Assembly (NCBI GenBank): GCA_945863885.1
Contig: CAMAZY010000024.1
Coordinates: forward strand, 1 to 40,143
Source: an uncultured Clostridia bacterium
Lineage (GTDB): Bacteria > Bacillota > Clostridia > Oscillospirales > Acutalibacteraceae
Direction of reading: 5' to 3'
Length of the DNA stretch: 40,143 bases
Shown: positions 6,369-14,428 of the stretch, piece after piece
Layout: each line of letters begins with the position of its first letter
How positions within the stretch are numbered: the stretch's first letter is position 1
Translations under genes and position numbers: made by a program
The notes under the pieces: generated by a model
What the model saw: only the letters and a program-made list of their open reading frames with translations
What the model was told of the DNA's origin: nothing
Database searches by the model: none

Positions 6369-6377
6369 ATTTTTTAC

Positions 6378-6406
6378 TTGCCAAACCGCCTGTCGGCGTG
6401 TAAAAT
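6378..6406 (+). promoter_or_regulatory. Promoter of the 6451 operon
   Basis: TTGCCA (6378-6383), 17-bp spacer, TAAAAT (6401-6406). Confidence 0.65.
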
Positions 6407-6450
6407 AAAAACTAAACTTGTGCTTTATTTTGAAAAGAGGGAAAATCAAA

Positions 6451-7233
6451 ATGAAACTGAAAAGTAAAACCGACCGGGCCGAAAAGGCTGTTTCTCCGAA
6501 CCGGCTTCACACATTGGACGGCCTGAGAGGCTTTGCCGTTGTCAATATGATTTTTTACCATGCGATATGGGATCTGGTTTATATTTACGGTTGCGACTGG
6601 GCGTGGTACAAGGGTACAGGCGCCCATATCTGGCAGCAGTGCATCTGCATGACGTTTATTGTCCTTTCGGGCTTTTGCGCTCTTTTGGGTAAGCATACAT
6701 TAAAACGGGGTCTGACTGTTTTTGCCGGCGGTGCGGCCGTTACGGCGGTAACACTGATTGCGATGCCGGAGGATCGGGTCGTTTTCGGCATTCTGACCTT
6801 TATGGGTTCGGCGATGCTTGTTGTGGCGGCGCTTCGGAAAGTCCTTGAAAAAATCCCCGCCGCTTTGGGTCTTGCTGTCAATCTCGTTCTGTTCATTCTG
6901 ACCCGTCATATCGCAAGAGGGTATTTCGGCTTGCCGTCTTTTCATGTACAGCTTCCGCAAGCTCTTTACTCGGGATATTTTTCCGCCTTCTTCGGGTTCC
7001 CGAACGAGGAGTTTTTCTCGACGGATTATTTTGTGCTTTTCCCGTGGCTGTTTTTGTTTCTTTGCGGACTGTTCCTTTACCGGCTGACAAAGGACAAGCT
7101 TCAGGATTGTAAGTTTTTAAAAGTAAACATACCGTTTTTCGGCTTTATCGGAAGACATTCGCTTCTTATCTATCTTCTTCATCAGCCGATTATCTATGCG
7201 GTTCTTACTGTTGTATTTATGATTATCCGATAA
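6451..7233 (+). CDS. Heparan-alpha-glucosaminide N-acetyltransferase-like membrane protein (DUF1624)
   Basis: About 260 residues with roughly seven or eight membrane segments. The N-terminal motif LDGLRGFAVVNMIFYHA-WD is the signature of the DUF1624/HGSNAT-type acyltransferase family, with the conserved His in the first helix; the C-terminal HSLLIYLLHQPIIY is also typical. Members move acetyl groups across the membrane onto sugars; the substrate here is unknown. I start at ATG 6451, which has AAAGAGGG upstream. An upstream TTG at 6418 in the same frame has no ribosome binding site. First gene of a probable operon with 7254-11906. Confidence 0.85.
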   Translation: MKLKSKTDRAEKAVSPNRLHTLDGLRGFAVVNMIFYHAIWDLVYIYGCDWAWYKGTGAHIWQQCICMTFIVLSGFCALLGKHTLKRGLTVFAGGAAVTAVTLIAMPEDRVVFGILTFMGSAMLVVAALRKVLEKIPAALGLAVNLVLFILTRHIARGYFGLPSFHVQLPQALYSGYFSAFFGFPNEEFFSTDYFVLFPWLFLFLCGLFLYRLTKDKLQDCKFLKVNIPFFGFIGRHSLLIYLLHQPIIYAVLTVVFMIIR

Positions 7234-7253
7234 ACACAGGGGTTTAATGATTT

Positions 7254-8501
7254 ATGAAAAGAAAAGTAATTGTTGTCGGTGCGGGTGCCGCCGGACTTTT
7301 GGCAAGCGGTTATCTCGCAAAAGACGGACTTGACGTGGTTCTTGCCGAGCGGAACGACCGTCCGGGACGAAAACTGATGATAACGGGCAAGGGACGCTGT
7401 AACGTCACGAACAACTGTACGATGATCAATGAGCTTGTTGAGTCTGTTCCGACGAACGGGAGATTTTTACACAGCGCATTTTCTTCGTTTATGCCTTACG
7501 ATACCGTGGACTTTTTCGAAAGCCGGGGCGTCGAACTGAAGATCGAAAGGGGAGAAAGGGTGTTCCCGGCTTCGGATAAGGCAGTCGATATCGTGGACGC
7601 TCTGACTTCGTTTTCAAAAGAAAGCGGCGCAAAGCTCATAAAAGCAAGAGTGACCGAACTATTGCTCGAAAACGGCGAAGTAAAGGGCGTGAAAACAGAG
7701 GACGGAGAAGAGATTCCTGCCGATGCGGTGCTTGTCACGACTGGCGGCGTTTCCTATCCGCTGACCGGCTCAACCGGTGACGGCTATATGCTTGCCAAAC
7801 AGGCGGGACATACGGTCGTTGACCCGAAGCCGTCGTTGGTTCCGCTTGTCTGCCATGAGGGCTTTTGCTCGGATTTGCAGGGGCTTTCGCTTCGGAATGT
7901 TTCGATATCCGTTGTTGACAGTGACAGCTATAAAGAGGTTTACCGTGATTTCGGCGAGATGCTGTTTACGCATTTCGGTGTTTCGGGTCCGATGATTTTA
8001 AGCGCAAGTGCCCACCTGAAAGATATGAAAGAACGAAAATATGAGATTCATATTGACCTGAAGCCCGCTCTTTCGTATGAACAGCTTGATGCGAGGGTAC
8101 AGCGTGATTTTCTTGAAAATTCCAACCGCAATTTTATCAACGCCCTCGACAAGCTTCTTCCGAAAAAGATAGTGCCCGTTGTCGTAAAGCTTTGCGGCGT
8201 CAAGCCGTCCTATAAGGTCAATCAGGTGACACGAGAAATGCGGGCAAAGCTTGTTAATGTTCTGAAAGACATTAAGCTGACCGTTTTAGGCTTCCGTCCG
8301 ATTGAAGAGGCAATCGTGACCTCGGGCGGAGTCAACGTCAAAGAAATCAATCCCAAAACCATGGAATCAAAATTAACAAAAGGACTTTACTTTGCCGGAG
8401 AAGTGATCGACGTCGACGCCTATACGGGCGGCTTCAATCTTCAGACGGCATTTTCGACCGGCTATCTTGCGGCAAAGAGTATAAAGGAGAGTTTACAGTG
8501 A
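7254..8501 (+). CDS. BaiN/HI0933-family flavoprotein
   Basis: A 415-residue NAD(P)/FAD-dependent oxidoreductase. The FAD-binding dinucleotide motif GAGAAGLL is at residues 8-15, the family signature KLMITGKGRCNVTNN follows, and the C-terminal FAD-contact motif GEVIDVDAYTGGFNLQ is near 380-395. The family includes BaiN and YhiN; specific substrates are mostly unproven. The stop overlaps the start of cmk by 4 nt, so the genes are translationally coupled. Length and motifs look complete. Confidence 0.92.
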   Translation: MKRKVIVVGAGAAGLLASGYLAKDGLDVVLAERNDRPGRKLMITGKGRCNVTNNCTMINELVESVPTNGRFLHSAFSSFMPYDTVDFFESRGVELKIERGERVFPASDKAVDIVDALTSFSKESGAKLIKARVTELLLENGEVKGVKTEDGEEIPADAVLVTTGGVSYPLTGSTGDGYMLAKQAGHTVVDPKPSLVPLVCHEGFCSDLQGLSLRNVSISVVDSDSYKEVYRDFGEMLFTHFGVSGPMILSASAHLKDMKERKYEIHIDLKPALSYEQLDARVQRDFLENSNRNFINALDKLLPKKIVPVVVKLCGVKPSYKVNQVTREMRAKLVNVLKDIKLTVLGFRPIEEAIVTSGGVNVKEINPKTMESKLTKGLYFAGEVIDVDAYTGGFNLQTAFSTGYLAAKSIKESLQ

Positions 8502-9160
8502 TCAACGTAGCAATTGACGGCCCCGCCGGAGCGGGAAAAAGCACCATAGCAAGAAAGGCGGCAAGCGAGCTCGGTTTCATTTATATTGATACCGGTGCGC
8601 TTTATCGGACAGTCGGCCTTGCCGCTATGAGACAGAATAAACTCGGAAGCGACAGCGACATTGAGTCGGTTTTAACCGATGCGCTTTGTGTCGAACTCAA
8701 ATTTTTGGACGGAGTTCAGAAGATGTTTTTAAACGGCGAGGACGTTTCCGAAGCAATCCGGACACCGGAGGCTTCTATGGCGGCTTCGAAGGTTTCCGCC
8801 GTTCCGGCGGTGCGTGCCTATCTTTTTGATCTTCAAAAAAGACTGGCAAAAGAGAACGACTGCATCATGGACGGACGGGATATCGGAACGGTCGTTTTAC
8901 CCGATGCGGACGTGAAAATATTTCTTACCGCTTCACCCGAAGCGAGAGCAAAACGCCGCTTTCTTGAACTTGCCCAAAAGGGAAGCGATGTCCGGTACGA
9001 CGACGTGCTTGCGGACATGGTCAAGCGGGACTACGACGATTCTCACCGGGCGATCGCGCCGCTGAAGCAAGCCGACGATGCGATTTTAGTCGATACAAGC
9101 GATATCGGGCTTGAGGAATCGATTGCGCTCATAATTCGGACGATTCAGGAAAATATATAG
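8498..9160 (+). CDS. cmk: Cytidylate kinase
   Basis: A 220-residue (d)CMP kinase that phosphorylates CMP and dCMP with ATP in the cytoplasm. P-loop GPAGAGKST (residues 8-16), nucleotide motifs DTGALYR and DGRDIGTVV, and an Arg-containing lid (SPEARAKRRFLE) are all present. The GTG start overlaps the TGA of the upstream gene, with the AAAGGAG of that gene's end as ribosome binding site. The cmk-plsC-ispH-rpsA order is common in Clostridia. Confidence 0.97.
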   Translation: MINVAIDGPAGAGKSTIARKAASELGFIYIDTGALYRTVGLAAMRQNKLGSDSDIESVLTDALCVELKFLDGVQKMFLNGEDVSEAIRTPEASMAASKVSAVPAVRAYLFDLQKRLAKENDCIMDGRDIGTVVLPDADVKIFLTASPEARAKRRFLELAQKGSDVRYDDVLADMVKRDYDDSHRAIAPLKQADDAILVDTSDIGLEESIALIIRTIQENI

Positions 9161-9214
9161 TTGTAATCTTCAGAAAGGTTCAGCCGGAACATAGCTTTCG
9201 GCTTCGTTACAATT

Positions 9215-9859
9215 ATGAAATATGAGTTTTCCGATCCGAAAGAAAGACGTTCCTATTATTTTTTCCGTGACCTTGCCAAAGGGCTGATGCGGTTTCGATA
9301 TGACCTGCGGTATCAGGGCGCCGAAAACCTTCCGAAAGAGGGAGGCTTTATTATCGCCGCCAATCACATTACGTTTATCGACCCCGTTATGATTATGTCG
9401 GGCTGCCAAAGACAGTGTCACTTTATGGCGAAAAGCGAGCTTTTTACAAAGCCGGTTTTCGGTGAATTTCTGGCTTTTATGAACGCCTTTCCCGTCAAGA
9501 GAGAATCAAGCGATGCGACGGCACTTGCCTTTGCCGAAAAGATCATCAATAAGGGATGGATCCTCGGAATTTTTCCCGAGGGGGCACGGTCAAAGGATAT
9601 GAAGCCGAAAAGAGCAAGAACCGGAGCGGCTTATCTGGCGTACAAGACCGGTGCGGACGTTGTACCCGTCAGCCTTTACCGGGTGCCCGGCGAAAACAAT
9701 CTTCGTCCGATTGTTTCGATTCGATTCGGAAAGCTTATCAAAAACGAAGAATTCGGTTTTACGGACAATTATTCGCCGTCGGCGGTGCGTGAAGCCGCCA
9801 AAAGAATCATGAATGAAATCGTAAGCCTTTGGAAAAAAGGTCATTTACCGAAAAAGTAG
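9215..9859 (+). CDS. plsC: 1-acyl-sn-glycerol-3-phosphate acyltransferase
   Basis: A 214-residue membrane-associated acyltransferase that makes phosphatidic acid from lysophosphatidic acid. Motif I NHITFID (HX4D) lies at about residue 51, motif III FPEGARS at about 120, and motif IV VPVSLYR at about 149. No Shine-Dalgarno is seen at the ATG; instead a hairpin AGCCG...CGGCT (about 9182-9204) lies just upstream. Translation may depend on coupling to cmk, 54 bp away, or on the hairpin presenting an upstream AGAAAGG. Confidence 0.93.
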   Translation: MKYEFSDPKERRSYYFFRDLAKGLMRFRYDLRYQGAENLPKEGGFIIAANHITFIDPVMIMSGCQRQCHFMAKSELFTKPVFGEFLAFMNAFPVKRESSDATALAFAEKIINKGWILGIFPEGARSKDMKPKRARTGAAYLAYKTGADVVPVSLYRVPGENNLRPIVSIRFGKLIKNEEFGFTDNYSPSAVREAAKRIMNEIVSLWKKGHLPKK

Positions 9860-9869
9860 GAGATGGAAT

Positions 9870-11906
9870 ATGCCTGTTGAAGTTGCAAAAACCGCCGGCT
9901 TTTGCTTCGGTGTAAACCGGGCGGTCAAGATATTGGAAGAGCTGACCGAAAGGGGAGAAAAGGTCTGCACCTTGGGACCGATTATCCATAATCCGCAGGT
10001 GATTGACGATTTTCAGAAAAAGGGTGTCCGGATTATTGACAGCCCCGACGAAGCCGACAAGGACAGCACAGTTGTTATCAGAGCGCACGGGATTACGGTA
10101 CAGACAAGGCAAAGGCTCGATGAGCTTGGGATCCGATATGTGGATACGACCTGCCCGTATGTGATGAAAATCCATAAGATCGTCGGCGAAAACACAAGCG
10201 AAAATAATGTGCTTCTGATAGCGGGCGATGACAAACACCCGGAGGTCTGCGGCTTCCGAAGCGTGGCTAAGGGGGAGTCATTTGTTGTAAAAACGCTCGA
10301 AGAAACAGAAAAATTGTTTGAAAACAACCCCGAATTATTCCGAAAAGAGATAATACTTGTTTTTCAGACAACTTTTTCTGTCGAAGAGGGCAAAAAAATC
10401 TTAAATTTTTTAAAAAACCTATGTACAAAAGCGATTTATTTTGATACAATATGTAAAGCGACGCAAAATCGGCAGCAGGAAGCTTTGGAAATGTCAAAGC
10501 GCTGCGATGCCATGATAGTGGTAGGCGGACATTTCAGTTCGAATACCGTTAAGCTAAGGTCGGTATGTGAGAAAAACTGTCCGACTTTTCTTATTGAAAG
10601 CGCAAAGGAACTTTACGATATTGACTTTTCCGCTTTCAGCCTTGTTGGGGTAACAGCGGGGGCATCGACTCCTGCACGTATAATAAAGGAGGTACATATT
10701 ACTATGTCCGAAATCTTAAACAATGAAAACCAAACTTCCGATGACATTTACTTTGTAAAGGCAATGGAAGAAAATTCCGAAGGTGCGGTTAACACCGAGG
10801 CTCACGTTGTAGGCATTGTCGTGGGTATGACGCCCAGTGAAATACAGGTTGACACCGGCCGCAAGTACGCCGGATTTGTCCCCGCAGAGGAGTACAGCAA
10901 CGATCCGTCCGCCGACTACCAAAAGGAACTCAAAATCGGCGACAAGATCGACCTTATCATCATGAAGACCAACGATTCCGAAGGTACGATGATGCTTTCA
11001 AAGCGTCGTTTCGACGACAAGAACGCATGGGACAAGATCGTAGAAGCTTATGAAAACAAGGAAATGCTTGAAGCAACGATTGCACAGGCTGTCAAGGGCG
11101 GCGTTCTCGCTTATCCGAAGGGTGTCCGTGTCTTTATTCCCGGTTCGCTTCTCGGCGTACCCAAGGGCTCTGAACTTTCCGAATCAGTCGGTCAGACCGT
11201 GAAGCTTCTCATCATCGAAGCCGATAAACAAAAGAAACGTGCCGTAGGTTCCGTCCGTGCCGCTAAGAATATCGAACGCAGCGAAAGCTTCGAAAAGGTA
11301 TGGCAGGACGCTGAAGAGGGTAAGGAATATATCGGTACCGTTAAGTCCATTGTTCCTTACGGTGCATTCGTTGATATCGGCGGGGCCGAGGGTATGGTTC
11401 ATATCTCCGAGCTTTCCTGGAAGAGAATCAAGAATCCGTCTGAGGTTGTTTCCGTCGGTGACGAAATCAAGGTTTATGTCAAGGCTCTTATCGACGAAGA
11501 CGGCAAGAGAAAGATCTCGCTCGGCTATAAGACCGCTGACACCAATCCGTGGGAAATCTTCATCAGAAATAACGAAGTCGGTTCCGTAATCGACGTTAAG
11601 ATCGTAAGATTCTGCACGTTCGGTGCTTTCGCCGAAATCAGCGAGGGTCTCGAGGGCCTTATCCATATTTCACAGATTGCAAACCGTCACATCGCTTCTC
11701 CGAAGGATGAGCTTACCATCGGTGAGGTCGTTAAGGCGAAGGTTATCGGTATCGACACCGAAAAGAAGCACGTTAACCTTTCTATCCGTGCTCTTCTTGA
11801 AGATGACGAGCCGGTTGAAGTTGCTGAAGCCGCCGAAGAAGCTGAAGAAACAGTTGCCGAGGAAGCCGCCGAAGAGGCTGCTCCGGCTGAAGAAACCGCT
11901 GAATAA
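9870..11906 (+). CDS. ispH-rpsA: Fused IspH reductase and ribosomal protein S1
   Basis: A 678-residue fusion. Residues 1-~277 are 4-hydroxy-3-methylbut-2-enyl diphosphate reductase, the last step of the MEP isoprenoid pathway, with the three Fe-S cysteines C12 (GFCFGV), C95 (TTCPYV) and C195 (TICKATQ), plus the H-containing AHGI and KHPE motifs. Residues 279-678 are S1-like, with four S1 RNA-binding folds at about 305-378, 393-463, 482-553 and 568-641, then a Glu/Ala-rich tail. Fusions of this kind are known in Clostridia. An embedded AAAGGAGGT precedes the in-frame ATG for residue 279, so free S1 can probably also be made. Codons in the S1 half look like those of highly expressed genes (for example GTT, GGT, AAG), unlike the IspH half. 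Good ribosome binding site GTAGGAGATGG. Confidence 0.96.
   Translation: MPVEVAKTAGFCFGVNRAVKILEELTERGEKVCTLGPIIHNPQVIDDFQKKGVRIIDSPDEADKDSTVVIRAHGITVQTRQRLDELGIRYVDTTCPYVMKIHKIVGENTSENNVLLIAGDDKHPEVCGFRSVAKGESFVVKTLEETEKLFENNPELFRKEIILVFQTTFSVEEGKKILNFLKNLCTKAIYFDTICKATQNRQQEALEMSKRCDAMIVVGGHFSSNTVKLRSVCEKNCPTFLIESAKELYDIDFSAFSLVGVTAGASTPARIIKEVHITMSEILNNENQTSDDIYFVKAMEENSEGAVNTEAHVVGIVVGMTPSEIQVDTGRKYAGFVPAEEYSNDPSADYQKELKIGDKIDLIIMKTNDSEGTMMLSKRRFDDKNAWDKIVEAYENKEMLEATIAQAVKGGVLAYPKGVRVFIPGSLLGVPKGSELSESVGQTVKLLIIEADKQKKRAVGSVRAAKNIERSESFEKVWQDAEEGKEYIGTVKSIVPYGAFVDIGGAEGMVHISELSWKRIKNPSEVVSVGDEIKVYVKALIDEDGKRKISLGYKTADTNPWEIFIRNNEVGSVIDVKIVRFCTFGAFAEISEGLEGLIHISQIANRHIASPKDELTIGEVVKAKVIGIDTEKKHVNLSIRALLEDDEPVEVAEAAEEAEETVAEEAAEEAAPAEETAE
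10685..10706 (+). promoter_or_regulatory. Internal ribosome binding site and start for free S1
   Basis: AAAGGAGGT (10685-10693), an almost full anti-16S match, lies 11 nt upstream of the in-frame ATG at 10704 (MSEILNNEN). It sits exactly at the boundary between the IspH and S1 domains. Initiation here would make a 400-residue S1 protein. Confidence 0.7.
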
Positions 11907-11921
11907 TTTATAAATACGACT

Positions 11922-11957
11922 CTCTGCAAGGATACTGTGTCTTTGCAGAGCAGTTTT
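11922..11957 (+). terminator. Hairpin after ispH-rpsA
   Basis: CTCTGCAA (11922-11929) pairs with TTGCAGAG (11943-11950), then CAGTTTT. The T-tract is short. The 3' part overlaps the 5' side of the riboswitch, so the hairpin could instead be part of riboswitch folding. Confidence 0.5.
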
Positions 11958-12036
11958 CATAAAAGGGAAATCCCGGTGTAAATCCGGAGCAACCGCCATT
12001 GCCGTAATCAGCTTATGCTGTCAGTCGGAATACCTT
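11928..12036 (+). promoter_or_regulatory. Cobalamin riboswitch
   Basis: The core runs AAAAGGGAAA (11961-11970), then CCGGTGTAAATCCGG, AGCAACCGCC, GCCGTAA and finally CAGTCGGAATACC, in the order and spacing of the adenosylcobalamin aptamer. AAGGAT near 11929 can close P1 with ATACCTTT (about 12029-12036). A terminator follows at 12090. With B12 bound, the downstream transporter genes should be turned off. The peripheral domain is short, so the ligand form (adenosyl- versus aquocobalamin) cannot be judged. Confidence 0.85.
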
Positions 12037-12089
12037 TTTATCATTTATTTCGGGCAAACGGGAAATAATGAGAACATCAGTTTATAATG

Positions 12090-12126
12090 ATGCCCTTTTC
12101 CTGAAAAAGGGCATTTTCTGTTTTTC
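12090..12126 (+). terminator. Riboswitch expression-platform terminator
   Basis: ATGCCCTTTT (12090-12099) pairs with AAAAGGGCAT (12105-12114), followed by TTTCTGTTTTT. The T-tract abuts the AGGAGG (12127-12132) of the next gene, so folding of this hairpin blocks the operon at the transcription level. Confidence 0.85.
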
Positions 12127-12139
12127 AGGAGGAAAATAT

Positions 12140-13480
12140 ATGAAGAAGTTTCTGTCAATTCTGCTCGCCGTGCTGACGCTTTTTTCGTGTGTCTGCGTTT
12201 TCGGTACGGCGGTAAGCGAACCGAGAAAAAATGTTTTTACCTATGCGATGCCGACAACGTCAAGACAGACCGCACAGCGGTTTACCAAGTCTTTCGGTAA
12301 CGGATACAAAAATGCGCCGACACCGCCGCTGGTCGTCGGGAATACGCTGATTGTGCTTTCCGGAAAAACAATTTATAAGCTTGACAACGAAAAAGGTGAA
12401 GTTCTTGCCAAAGCGTCGATGTTTTCCGAAGTCGGCTATGCCGTCACAAGTCCGACGTATTACGGCGGCGTGATTTATGCTCCGCTCGATAACGGTGTTG
12501 TGCAGGCGTTCAATTACGAAACGCTCGAGTCGCTCTGGGTTTATCAGGATGCGCTCGGCGGTCAGGCCTTGTGTCCGATCACCTATGACGGCGGCTATCT
12601 TTACACCGGCTTCTGGCGTGGGGAAGAAAACTACACCAACTATGTCTGCCTGAGTGCAAAGGACGAAAACCCGAAGAAAACGAACGAAAAAAAGTCTCCC
12701 GTCTGGGTCAGGAAGAATAAAGGCGGCTATTATTGGGCAGGCGCTTTGATTACCAAGAACTTTGCTGTTTTCGGCTGTGACAACGGTAAGACGGACAGCA
12801 CAAGTTCTTCGAAGATTATATCGGTCAACAAGAAAACCGGAAAGCTTGCTTCGACCCTTTCGGTAAAAGGCGACATCCGAAGCTCGGTTACCTATTCGTC
12901 CGGTACCGGCTGCTGTTATGTTTCAAGCAAGGCGGGATACGTCTATAAGTTCAAAATCGACGGGAGCTCAGGGGCTCTTTCCTCGCTTCGTTCCTTTAAG
13001 GCGCCCGGAGAAGTGACGGCCACGCCCGTGATTTATGGCGGCCGTCTTTACGTCGGCGCACAAAACGGACAGAAAGGTCAGCTTCTTGTCCTTGACGCTT
13101 CGACATTAAAGAAGATTTATCATGCCGATGTAGACGGTTATCCGCAAAGTGCGGTTGCCGTGTGCGATTATTACTATAAGGGCAGCGGAAAAGTATATAT
13201 CTATGCGGCTCTGAACAACAAGGACGGAAGTGTTGTCGTGCTCGAAGACAGTAAAGGGCAGACAAGCGGGAAGGCGACCGTTCTTTACAAACCGGGCGAG
13301 AATAAGAGACAGTATTGCATCAGTCCGATTTCCGTCGGTTCAGACGGTACGCTGTTTTATAAAAACGATTCGGGGTATATTTTTGCGGTCGAAAAAAGCG
13401 ACCATTTCAACGTCATCACCGGTTTTTTGATAAAAGTGATGGAATTGTATGAACGTATCGTCAAATTACTCGGTTTTTAA
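12140..13480 (+). CDS. Secreted PQQ-like beta-propeller protein
   Basis: A 446-residue exported protein. Residues 1-~28 form a signal peptide (KK, hydrophobic core, then TAVSEP), without a convincing lipobox. The rest shows about seven blade-like repeats of the PQQ/WD type, each with a YGGxxYxxxxNGxVxAF-like core (for example SPTYYGGVIYAPLDNG and TPVIYGGRLYVGAQNG). It ends in an amphipathic helix (LIKVMELYERIVKLLGF) that may hold it at the membrane. I start at ATG 12140 directly behind AGGAGG. First gene under the B12 riboswitch and followed by ECF transporter genes, so a role in capturing cobalamin at the surface is a reasonable inference; it is not an obvious enzyme. Confidence 0.85.
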   Translation: MKKFLSILLAVLTLFSCVCVFGTAVSEPRKNVFTYAMPTTSRQTAQRFTKSFGNGYKNAPTPPLVVGNTLIVLSGKTIYKLDNEKGEVLAKASMFSEVGYAVTSPTYYGGVIYAPLDNGVVQAFNYETLESLWVYQDALGGQALCPITYDGGYLYTGFWRGEENYTNYVCLSAKDENPKKTNEKKSPVWVRKNKGGYYWAGALITKNFAVFGCDNGKTDSTSSSKIISVNKKTGKLASTLSVKGDIRSSVTYSSGTGCCYVSSKAGYVYKFKIDGSSGALSSLRSFKAPGEVTATPVIYGGRLYVGAQNGQKGQLLVLDASTLKKIYHADVDGYPQSAVAVCDYYYKGSGKVYIYAALNNKDGSVVVLEDSKGQTSGKATVLYKPGENKRQYCISPISVGSDGTLFYKNDSGYIFAVEKSDHFNVITGFLIKVMELYERIVKLLGF

Positions 13481-13516
13481 ATTTCGGAAAGGAGACGGAT
13501 TGTTCCGTTCGGATTT

Positions 13517-14428
13517 ATGAAAGGCTGCGGACTAAAAAATGCTCATCCCGTTGTCGGATTTTTGTATTTTCTTTCGGTTTTCCTTCTGTCTCTTTCGATG
13601 AGCCACCCCGTCATAGCGGCAGTGTCGTTGCTTTTTGCCGTCTTTTATGATGGTTACCTGAAAGGAAAAAAGGCGGTGAAAAGTATCGTGTTTGCCGTTG
13701 TTCCCGTTGTGCTTTTTGTTCCGCTTATCAACGGTCTTTTCAGTCACTACGGCGTGACGGTTTTGTTTGTGATGAAAAGCGGTAACAGCTTTACGTTTGA
13801 GGCGGTTGTTTACGGACTGTTTCTTGCCGTAAAGTTTTTGTCCGTCATGTTCTGGCTCGACTGCTTCAACGAAATCATCGACGGGGATAAATTCGTTTAT
13901 CTTTTCGGGCGATTTTCGCCCCGTCTGGCTTTGGTTATTTCCATGACGCTCCGGTTTATTCCGATGCTGCGGGATGGCTACAGCGAAATTGAAAAGGCGG
14001 GCAGGGGAATCGGCTTTTCCGATTCGGACAAGAACCTTGTCAAAAAGTTCAAAGACACGGCGCACAAGCTGTCCGTCCTGATAACCTGGGTGCTCGAGCG
14101 GGCAATCGATACGTCATATTCCATGAAAGCAAGAGGGTACGGCGCAAAAAGGCGCAGTGCATACAGCAAGTATGTCTTTACTTCTTTTGACGGTTTGCTT
14201 TGTGCTGTTGTGGCGGCGCTTTCCGGACTTTCCTGCTTTTGCGTTTTCGGGCTCAGGGCACTTTATAATCCGATTATCATAATCGATTCGTTTACCTTGC
14301 CTGACACGTTGTCGTTTGCATCGTTCGTGATGCTTCTTTTGCTTGTATACGCAGTCGATATCAGAGAAAAAAAGCTTGTGAAGCCTTTTGAAGAAAGGAA
14401 GCCCGACGGGTATTTGATGTATGGATAA
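13517..14428 (+). CDS. ECF transporter T component (CbiQ/EcfT family)
   Basis: A 303-residue membrane protein of the energy-coupling T type with about six hydrophobic segments. The cytoplasmic coupling helices are visible: SPRLALVISMTLRFIPML, then ERAIDTSYSMKARGYG with the conserved Ala-Arg-Gly that docks on the ATPases. Located between the beta-propeller gene and the fused ATPase gene in the B12-riboswitch operon. The GGAAAGGAGA site is 22 nt before the ATG at 13517, unusually far. An ATT codon at 13499, in frame, has better spacing, so the start is uncertain. It overlaps the next gene by 8 nt. Confidence 0.9.
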   Translation: MKGCGLKNAHPVVGFLYFLSVFLLSLSMSHPVIAAVSLLFAVFYDGYLKGKKAVKSIVFAVVPVVLFVPLINGLFSHYGVTVLFVMKSGNSFTFEAVVYGLFLAVKFLSVMFWLDCFNEIIDGDKFVYLFGRFSPRLALVISMTLRFIPMLRDGYSEIEKAGRGIGFSDSDKNLVKKFKDTAHKLSVLITWVLERAIDTSYSMKARGYGAKRRSAYSKYVFTSFDGLLCAVVAALSGLSCFCVFGLRALYNPIIIIDSFTLPDTLSFASFVMLLLLVYAVDIREKKLVKPFEERKPDGYLMYG

